Both the position numbers and the translations under genes were made by a program. Below the pieces are notes generated by a model. It did no database searches and was not told where the DNA came from. It saw only the letters and a list, made by a program, of their open reading frames with translations. This document shows, one piece after another, positions 6,400-12,623 of a stretch of 13,648 bases of DNA (positions are counted from its first letter, which is position 1; every line of letters starts with the position of its first letter). Source of the stretch: DASUUR01 sp036373975 (GTDB lineage Bacteria; Patescibacteriota; Saccharimonadia; Saccharimonadales; Saccharimonadaceae); the NCBI GenBank assembly GCA_036373975.1, contig DASUUR010000031.1, forward strand, positions 1-13,648, in the 5' to 3' direction.

Positions 6400-6702
6400 A
6401 TGAAGAAAGACACGACAGGAAAGAAAAAGAGCGACAGCTTTGTTGAGGGGCTAAAAAAGGACAATGTACGGGGTGCGCAGCGTGAGCTACTTGAGGAGCT
6501 CTTTAACGATATCTATGTACATCGCAAGCAAGTGTACCTGGTAAACTTCTTCCGCGGCATTTCGTTCGGCCTAGGAAGTATTATCGGTGGTACGCTCGGA
6601 TTGGCTGCGTTAGTATGGATTCTTTCGCAATTGGTTGGGTTGCCATTCTTGGGCGAGTTTCTTCGGGGCATCCTTGAAGCCGCTACTCGCGCACGTGGCT
6701 AA
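6400..6702 (+). CDS. DUF5665 domain-containing small membrane protein
   Basis: A 100-residue protein with a Lys-rich N-terminus (1-20) and an amphipathic helix (ELLEELFNDIYVHRKQVYLVNFFRGI, split here across about 29-54). One membrane helix (about 56-78, GLGSIIGGTLGLAALVWILSQL) and a short tail ending in ARG follow. The pattern of a charged helix, H-R-x-x-V-Y-x-x-N-F-x-R-G and then a Gly-rich membrane helix is that of DUF5665, which I recall as frequent in Saccharibacteria. The function is unknown. The SD AAGGGG is 4 nt upstream of the ATG. Just before it stands a terminator-like hairpin, so its expression may be set by read-through or by a weak promoter inside 6318-6352 (TAATAA at 6342-6347 is a poor -10 candidate). 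Confidence 0.82.
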   Translation: MKKDTTGKKKSDSFVEGLKKDNVRGAQRELLEELFNDIYVHRKQVYLVNFFRGISFGLGSIIGGTLGLAALVWILSQLVGLPFLGEFLRGILEAATRARG

Positions 6703-6709
6703 GGCCATG

Positions 6710-6739
6710 TTGCCTGGAGGCTCTGCGAGCTGATATACT
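6710..6739 (+). promoter_or_regulatory. Promoter for dnaE
   Basis: TTGCCT (6710-6715), an 18-bp spacer and TATACT (6734-6739) preceded by TGa form an extended -10 promoter with a recognisable -35. A start near 6746 gives a leader of about 26 nt that contains the SD. Confidence 0.65.
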
Positions 6740-6757
6740 AAGGAAAGTTTAAGAGTT

Positions 6758-6764
6758 GGAGGGG
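6758..6764 (+). promoter_or_regulatory. Shine-Dalgarno fixing the GTG start of dnaE
   Basis: GGAGGGG lies 7 nt upstream of GTG 6772, the ideal distance. There is no ATG in frame nearby before the conserved PHP motif, so this site decides the start. Confidence 0.75.
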
Positions 6765-6771
6765 AATACGC

Positions 6772-9700
6772 GTGGGTCACGCTCAGTTAAAGCCGTCTGA
6801 TTATGTGCATTTGCATAATCATACACACCATAGTCTACTCGACGGATTGTCGAAAGTTGATGAGCTGGTTGCACGCGTAAAAGAGCTTGGCATGGAAGCG
6901 GTAGCCATGACCGATCATGGAACGCTATCCGGAGCTATTGAATTTTACAAAGCCTGTAAAGACCAAGATATCAAGCCGATTATTGGGATTGAAACGTATG
7001 TTGCGGCGCGTACAATCCATGATCGCGATCCGGCCAAAGACAAAGCCCGATACCACTTGATTCTGCTTGCCATGAACAATACAGGCTATCAGAACCTTAT
7101 GCAACTCTCGACAACCGCTAACCTGGAAGGGGTATATTACAAACCGAGGGTTGATCATGAGCTGCTCGAGAAATACAGCGAAGGGATCATTGCCCTAAGC
7201 GCCTGTGCGGGTGGTGAGGTCGGCGAGAATTTACGTGCGGGCAACTACGAAGAAGCCAAGCGAATTGCCGAATGGTATAAGTCGGTATTTGGTGATCGCT
7301 ACTACCTAGAGATGCAAGACCACGGTCACCCGGATGCACCTAAGCATTGGGATGAACAGATCAAAATTAACCAGGGCATAATGCGACTTTCTGAGGAACT
7401 CGGCATTCAAGCGGTCGTAACCTGTGATGCCCACTATTTGAGCGAGAGTGACACGGATGCGCATGAGATCTTATTGTGTGTGGGCACCGGTGCGTATCTG
7501 AGCGATGAAAACAGAATGAGTCTTAAGGACTTTCATCTACACGTTACAGATCCAAATGAGCTTATTGAACGATGGGGTAAAGAGCACCCCGAATACTTAT
7601 CAAACAGCAAGGCCATTGCTGATCGCTGTGATGTAAGCATTGAGCTCGGCGGGATTCTTATCCCTACTTTCCCGACCCCTGAGGGGTACGATGAGAAGAC
7701 GTATCTTCACGAGCTGGTGTGGCAGGGCGTTGCATGGCGATATGGCGGGATAGTAAAGACCGATGCGGCAGAGCTAACAATCGACACCGCTAGAGCGAGC
7801 TTAGGTGCCGAAGTAATTGAGAGGGTTGATTATGAGCTAAGCATTATCGACAAGATGGGCTTTAACGGATACTTCTTAATTATCTGGGACTTTATTAACT
7901 GGGGCAAAAACCAAGGTATTGTATTTGGTCCTGGGCGAGGCTCAGCTGCCGGGTCAATTATTGCGTACGCACTTAATATTACCGATCTTGATCCGTTAAA
8001 ATACGATTTGCTATTTGAGCGTTTCTTGAATCCAGATCGTATTTCAATGCCTGATATTGATATCGATATTCAAGATACACGGCGCGATGAAGTGATCCAG
8101 TACTGCGCGCGTAAATACGGATCTGCTCGCGTGGCGAATATTGTAACTTTTGGCAAGATGGCTGCTCGCGCAGCCGTGCGCGATGTTGCCCGAGTGCTGC
8201 AGGTACCTTATAGTGATGCCGATCGACTAGCTAAGCTTATTCCTGCGCCCGTACAGGGTCGGCATATCCCGCTCAAAGTTAGTATTACTCAGGATCCAGA
8301 CCTAAAGAAAGAATATGAAACCAATCCGAGCGCAAAACAGGTTATTGATTTTGCGACAAGGCTTGAGGGGACAATCCGGTCACACGGGGTACATGCCGCC
8401 GGCGTGGTGATTGCCCCAGACGATATCGTTAAGTTCGCACCGCTGGAAATGGCTCAGAAAGGTGTAGTCTCTACCCAGTACCCAATGGGGCCGGTCGAAG
8501 AGTTGGGCCTTCTAAAAATGGACTTTTTGGGACTCTCTAACCTCTCTATTATTAACAATGCACAGCGCATCATTAAAAGGGTGTACGATGTGGACGTTGA
8601 CTTATCGACCCTACCGCTTGATGACACAAAAACTTACGAGCTGTTCCAGAGGGGTGACACTACAGGGGTATTCCAGCTGGAATCTGCAGGCATGAAGCGA
8701 TATCTGCGTGAGTTAAAGCCAACGGTTTTTGAAGATATTATTGCCATGGTGGCGTTGTACCGGCCGGGTCCGATGCAGTTCATTGACAGCTTTATTAAGC
8801 GAAAACATGGCGAAGAACAAATCTCATATTTGCATCCTAAAATGGAGAATGCTCTTGCAAGCACCTATGGTGTACTGGTGTACCAGGAGCAGTTTATGCA
8901 GATCTCGAAAGATCTATCTGGGTTCACTGGGGGCCAGGCAGACACCCTCCGTAAGGCCGTTGGTAAGAAAAAAATTGACCTTATGATGAAGGTTAAGCCG
9001 GAGTTTGTGGAAGGCGCGGTCAAGCATAGTGGGGCTGACCCTGCCATGGCCGAAAAGTTCTGGCTGCAGCTTGAAGAATTTGCGAACTACTGTTTCAACA
9101 AGAGTCACGCAGCGTGTTATGCGCTTATTTCCTATTGGACGGCCTATTTGAAGGCGCATTTCCCTGATGCTTTTATGGCGGCGGTCATGACGAGCGACCA
9201 AGATGATATTGATCGTTTGGCGATTGAGATTAACGAGTGTAAGCATATGGGCATCAAGGTACTTTCCCCAGACGTCAATGAAAGCTTTGTGGAGTTCGGG
9301 GTTGTAAAGGGCAAAAGCCAGGTCCGTTTTGGTATGGCAGCTGTAAAAGGTGTTGGCGTTGCTGCAGTTGAGGAGATCTTACGGGCACGTGAGCTTGACG
9401 GACCGTTTAAGAGCGTTGAAGATTTTGCAAAACGAGTTAGTACAAGCAAAGTTAATCGCCGCGCCTGGGAATCCCTGGTTAAGGCGGGTGCTTTTGATAG
9501 TTTTGGAGATCGTTCCGACCTATTATTCAATCTCGATACGCTTTTAAGTTTTGCTAGTAAGTTGCAAAAAGAAGCACTGAGTGGTCAGACCGACTTGTTT
9601 GGCAGCCTGATTGGTGAGGCAATGATGCCGAGTGTTAAAATCGAACCGGCACCAACAAAGTTCTCTGAAAAAGAGCAGTTGATGTGGGAGCGTGATTTGT

Positions 9701-10458
9701 TGGGGTTGTACCTAAGTGCGCATCCGCTTGATAAATACGATGCATACTTCCAGGAGCAGACAATGGCGCTTACCGAGCTTAAGCCTGAGCTTGAAGGTCG
9801 TACGGTAATCGTTGGCGGTGTTATTACCACAGTTCGTACTATCTTGACCAAGAGCGGCACTAAAATGGCCTTTGTGGGTATTGAGGATAAGACGGGTGAG
9901 GGCGAAGTTATTGTGTTCCCGAATTTATACGAAGAAGTGGGCGCCAAGTTGGTGCAGGATGCGGTGGTTCGTGTTAAGGGTAAGGCAAACGCCAAAGATC
10001 GTGAAGGTAACATGCTGAGCGAAGCTAAAATAATTGCCGATGAGGTTATGATAATTACCGAACAGGAACTCGACAGTTACGAGGCTACGGGCGAGAAGAT
10101 GAAGATGCCTAAAGCAGGTGTGGCAACTGGCGTACGCACGCAAAGACGTTCGTTTGGCCAGGCCGCGGCGCAGGTTACTGCAGCACCAAAACCATCGGGC
10201 CCACCAGCTTCCAGCTATAAGCCACTTGAAGTTACGGTGCGTAAACTGTATGTCCACATAAAAAACCCAGATGATCATGAGAGCCTGCTCAAAATGAAGC
10301 AAACACTCAATGGTTACCCCGGTAGCAGTGAAATTGTGTTGGTGCTGGGCGAGGACAAAAAGTCCGCCATCCGATTACCATTTAAGACTGATCCTACTCC
10401 CGAGTTAACGACCCACCTATCGGCCATATATGGCGAGGACTGTGTGATCGTTAAGTAG
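6772..10458 (+). CDS. dnaE: DNA polymerase III subunit alpha
   Basis: DnaE is the catalytic subunit of the replicative DNA polymerase. The 1228-residue protein starts at GTG and shows the family order. First is a PHP domain (about 10-280) with HLHNHTHHSLLDG (13-25), TDHG (47-50) and CDAHYL (218-223). Then comes the C-family polymerase core with catalytic Asp in PDIDIDI (D428, D430) and in KMDFLGL (D584). The fingers and beta-binding region contain the HhH-like AAVKGVGVAAVEEIL. A clamp-binding QTDLF (939-943) and an OB-fold (about 1010-1100, GRTVIVGGVITTVRTI...) follow. A Pro/Ala-rich linker leads to a C-terminal tau-binding-like domain. The PHP residues H15, H17, D24, H49, E74, H95, C145, D219 and H221 seem to fill the metal-binding pattern known from bacterial DnaE with active proofreading PHP domains. 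The 3' end overlaps the convergent methyltransferase gene by 8 bp. Confidence 0.98.
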   Translation: MGHAQLKPSDYVHLHNHTHHSLLDGLSKVDELVARVKELGMEAVAMTDHGTLSGAIEFYKACKDQDIKPIIGIETYVAARTIHDRDPAKDKARYHLILLAMNNTGYQNLMQLSTTANLEGVYYKPRVDHELLEKYSEGIIALSACAGGEVGENLRAGNYEEAKRIAEWYKSVFGDRYYLEMQDHGHPDAPKHWDEQIKINQGIMRLSEELGIQAVVTCDAHYLSESDTDAHEILLCVGTGAYLSDENRMSLKDFHLHVTDPNELIERWGKEHPEYLSNSKAIADRCDVSIELGGILIPTFPTPEGYDEKTYLHELVWQGVAWRYGGIVKTDAAELTIDTARASLGAEVIERVDYELSIIDKMGFNGYFLIIWDFINWGKNQGIVFGPGRGSAAGSIIAYALNITDLDPLKYDLLFERFLNPDRISMPDIDIDIQDTRRDEVIQYCARKYGSARVANIVTFGKMAARAAVRDVARVLQVPYSDADRLAKLIPAPVQGRHIPLKVSITQDPDLKKEYETNPSAKQVIDFATRLEGTIRSHGVHAAGVVIAPDDIVKFAPLEMAQKGVVSTQYPMGPVEELGLLKMDFLGLSNLSIINNAQRIIKRVYDVDVDLSTLPLDDTKTYELFQRGDTTGVFQLESAGMKRYLRELKPTVFEDIIAMVALYRPGPMQFIDSFIKRKHGEEQISYLHPKMENALASTYGVLVYQEQFMQISKDLSGFTGGQADTLRKAVGKKKIDLMMKVKPEFVEGAVKHSGADPAMAEKFWLQLEEFANYCFNKSHAACYALISYWTAYLKAHFPDAFMAAVMTSDQDDIDRLAIEINECKHMGIKVLSPDVNESFVEFGVVKGKSQVRFGMAAVKGVGVAAVEEILRARELDGPFKSVEDFAKRVSTSKVNRRAWESLVKAGAFDSFGDRSDLLFNLDTLLSFASKLQKEALSGQTDLFGSLIGEAMMPSVKIEPAPTKFSEKEQLMWERDLLGLYLSAHPLDKYDAYFQEQTMALTELKPELEGRTVIVGGVITTVRTILTKSGTKMAFVGIEDKTGEGEVIVFPNLYEEVGAKLVQDAVVRVKGKANAKDREGNMLSEAKIIADEVMIITEQELDSYEATGEKMKMPKAGVATGVRTQRRSFGQAAAQVTAAPKPSGPPASSYKPLEVTVRKLYVHIKNPDDHESLLKMKQTLNGYPGSSEIVLVLGEDKKSAIRLPFKTDPTPELTTHLSAIYGEDCVIVK

Positions 10459-10948
10459 CGCGCAGCGCATACAGTGCTATGCCACAGGCTACGCTAACGT
10501 TAAACGATTCCTTCTTGCCGTACATCGGTATTTCCAGCAGATCATCACATAGTTGTTGTAGGCTGGGTGGTATACCTTGCACTTCTTCACCAAGCAGGAG
10601 CGCGACTGCCTTTGGCGGAGTAAAGTTAGGCAAAGGAATGCTATTAGGGGACTGCTCCAGGCCTACTACCTGAAATCCACTGGCTCTTAGGCTTGTGAGT
10701 ACGGTTGTGATGTCTTCGTGCTGCTCGTACGGCACGAGTTTTTCTGCACCTAGGGCAGTTTTATGAATTTGCTCTGTTATTTTCTCGCGAATGTGTGGTA
10801 GCCGCGAGTCTTGAGGGGTGGATGGATAGGGTGTGTAGCCACTTAAGATTAGGCGCTCAACACCGAACCCTTCGCAGGTACGAAAAATTGCCCCCACATT
10901 ATGGGTGGAGCGGATATTGTGGGCAACAACAATGAGACGAGGTGTCAT
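10451..10948 (-). CDS. SpoU/TrmH-family RNA 2'-O-ribose methyltransferase
   Basis: A 165-residue SAM-dependent enzyme of the SPOUT fold, expected to methylate the 2'-OH of a nucleotide in tRNA or rRNA. All three SpoU motifs are visible. Motif 1 is NIRSTHNVGAIFRTCEGFGV (11-30; N17 and R23 are the conserved pair). Motif 2 is LLLGEEVQGIP (117-127), and motif 3 is LEIPMYGKKESFNVSVA (138-154), which forms the knotted SAM site. It lacks the N-terminal substrate-binding domain of RlmB-type enzymes, so the target cannot be read from sequence; a TrmL- or TrmH-like tRNA role or an rRNA role is possible. The ATG has no SD and sits 6 nt downstream of a -10 element, suggesting a leaderless mRNA. The gene diverges from gspE across 52 bp and overlaps the end of dnaE by 8 bp. 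Confidence 0.93.
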   Translation of the reverse strand: MTPRLIVVAHNIRSTHNVGAIFRTCEGFGVERLILSGYTPYPSTPQDSRLPHIREKITEQIHKTALGAEKLVPYEQHEDITTVLTSLRASGFQVVGLEQSPNSIPLPNFTPPKAVALLLGEEVQGIPPSLQQLCDDLLEIPMYGKKESFNVSVACGIALYALRAT

Positions 10949-10954
10949 ATTTAT

Positions 10955-10963
10955 ATTTTACCA
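10955..10963 (-). promoter_or_regulatory. Extended -10 promoter for the RNA methyltransferase
   Basis: On the minus strand TGgTAAAAT forms an extended -10. Six nt separate it from the ATG at 10948, so transcription should start at or next to the A of the ATG. The -35 region is poor. The element interleaves with the divergent gspE promoter. Confidence 0.55.
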
Positions 10964-10964
10964 G

Positions 10965-10993
10965 TCGAAAAAGCTCACGCTTTCATATACAAT
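10965..10993 (+). promoter_or_regulatory. Promoter for the GspE/PilB-like ATPase
   Basis: TCGAAA (10965-10970), a 17-bp spacer and TACAAT (10988-10993). The -10 ends 7 nt before the ATG at 11001 and there is no SD, so the transcript is probably leaderless. Its -35 lies 2 bp from the extended -10 of the opposite promoter. Confidence 0.55.
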
Positions 10994-11000
10994 AGCACTA

Positions 11001-12623
11001 ATGGATGATATCAAAAATCAGGAGCGTTATAGGGAACAAGAAGAACGCAGCACATTAGAACGGGCAGCAATTCTAGGCCTGGAGTACCTAGATACTCGCA
11101 CTATGGAGGCGACGCTGCCCCTTGCCAAGAATGTGCTACCAGTACAATCGATGTACAAGGGTCATATTGTACCGCTTAAGGCCAGTAGCGAGGCCAACCC
11201 TTATCTTTTTGGTATCACTAGCAGTACACCGCAGTCCGTTTTAAAAATGCTACGAGAGAACTACAACCAGCATGGGCTAAATGTTCACTTTGTGCTTATT
11301 AGTAACTCCGGTTTCCGGGCATTTATGCGTCGCTTTGATCCACCAAAAGAGGTTGTGTACGAGGATGTTAAGATAGCTCCGACTGGGGATAGCGATACGA
11401 TTGAGCAGGTGTCGAAAACATTGGAATCAGTGCGAACAGACGATGTGCTTGACTATCTTATCGATCAAGCCGACTTACTAACGGCGAGTGATATCCACCT
11501 AGAATGTCAGCGATCAAATGTACGGATTCGCTTTCGTGTAGACGGGGCTTTGCATCCTGTTGCTATAATATCGCACGATAAGTATCGTATCCTGCTCGCC
11601 TCTATTGCCTCAAAAAGCAATATCTCGACTGCCGCAACCGATGCGCAATCAGGACACATGCAGCAAGAAATTGCGCGCGGTGACAAGAAGCATATTCTAA
11701 ACATGCGCATCGAAACCGTACCGACAGTCTACGGTCAGGATATTGTGATTCGTTTGTTCAATTTTGACGAGTCATTGTTGAATCTTGACTTGCTTGGAAT
11801 TGCCGATACAGAGCGTAAAGAGATTGATGAGGTCGTATCGCACCCCAGAGGTATGGTACTGATGGTGGGGCCTACCGGCTCGGGTAAGTCAACAACTCTG
11901 TATAGCATAATCAACGCGCTGAACAGCCCTGAGCGCAAAATTATTACACTCGAGGACCCGGTGGAGTACAGCATAGCAGGAATTAGCCAGATTCCCGTTA
12001 ATACTGCTGGTGGGGATAGCTTTGCGGATAAGCTCAGGGCCGTGCTTCGGCTTGACCCAGATGTTGTGATGGTTGGGGAGATAAGGGATATTGATGCCGC
12101 TAAAACTGCCATTCAGGCATCGATAACCGGCCACTTAGTATTGAGTACTTTTCATGCTGGGAGTGCTGCCACCGCGTTTAGTCGCATGATAGATCTTATT
12201 GGCGTAAACCCAATATTTAGCACGGCAATCCGTCTTGTTATAGGACAACGTTTAGTAAGGCGCCTCGATGAAGCGACAAAGCAGGAATACGAGCCTGATG
12301 ATGCGACAAAACGCTGGATTCGTAAGGTGCTCGAAGATCTGCCGGATCATGCAGAAAAGCCTGACCTTGAAAACATCCGGCTTTTCAAGCCAGTGGTTAC
12401 TCCAGAGTCTCCGTTTGGCTATAAAGGCCGTATTGTGCTTATGGAACAAATGGTAATCGATGAAGAAATACAGAAGTTCCTGCGAGGAGACATTACTGAC
12501 ATTAACGCCTCAACCATCGAGGCTGTTGCAAAGAAGCAAGGGATGGTCACGCTGCTGCAGGCTGGTGTGCTACAAGCCCTCAAGGGCGAGACGACCCTCG
12601 AAGAGGTAAATCGAGTTATTTAA
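11001..12623 (+). CDS. GspE/PilB-family type II secretion / type IV pilus assembly ATPase
   Basis: This hexameric ATPase would power pilus extension or a related secretion or competence system at the inner face of the membrane. From ATG 11001 the product is 540 residues: an N-terminal GspE/PilB-like domain, then the bilobed ATPase. The ATPase has the SDIHLE and RIRFRVDG motifs, Walker A GPTGSGKST (290-298), an Asp-box region ITLEDPVEY, Walker B RLDPDVVMVGEIRD (350-363) and a His-box variant STFHAG (382-387). The usual C-terminal CxxC...CxxC zinc-binding insert is replaced by RLVRRLDEATKQEY and FKPVVTPESPFGYKGRIVLMEQM, without cysteines. I recall similar forms in Saccharibacteria. An in-frame ATG at 10905 would add 32 residues across both promoters and is rejected. 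No pilC, pilT or pilin gene lies next to it here. Confidence 0.93.
   Translation: MDDIKNQERYREQEERSTLERAAILGLEYLDTRTMEATLPLAKNVLPVQSMYKGHIVPLKASSEANPYLFGITSSTPQSVLKMLRENYNQHGLNVHFVLISNSGFRAFMRRFDPPKEVVYEDVKIAPTGDSDTIEQVSKTLESVRTDDVLDYLIDQADLLTASDIHLECQRSNVRIRFRVDGALHPVAIISHDKYRILLASIASKSNISTAATDAQSGHMQQEIARGDKKHILNMRIETVPTVYGQDIVIRLFNFDESLLNLDLLGIADTERKEIDEVVSHPRGMVLMVGPTGSGKSTTLYSIINALNSPERKIITLEDPVEYSIAGISQIPVNTAGGDSFADKLRAVLRLDPDVVMVGEIRDIDAAKTAIQASITGHLVLSTFHAGSAATAFSRMIDLIGVNPIFSTAIRLVIGQRLVRRLDEATKQEYEPDDATKRWIRKVLEDLPDHAEKPDLENIRLFKPVVTPESPFGYKGRIVLMEQMVIDEEIQKFLRGDITDINASTIEAVAKKQGMVTLLQAGVLQALKGETTLEEVNRVI

Noticed and set aside
10440..10475. GCGC-GCA-GCGC small hairpin at the dnaE/methyltransferase junction as a terminator
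   Set aside because: Four-bp stem, 3-nt loop and no T-tract on either strand.
10905..11000. Upstream ATG extending gspE by 32 residues
   Set aside because: It would read through both divergent promoters and into the start of the methyltransferase gene; no SD and no family-like residues.
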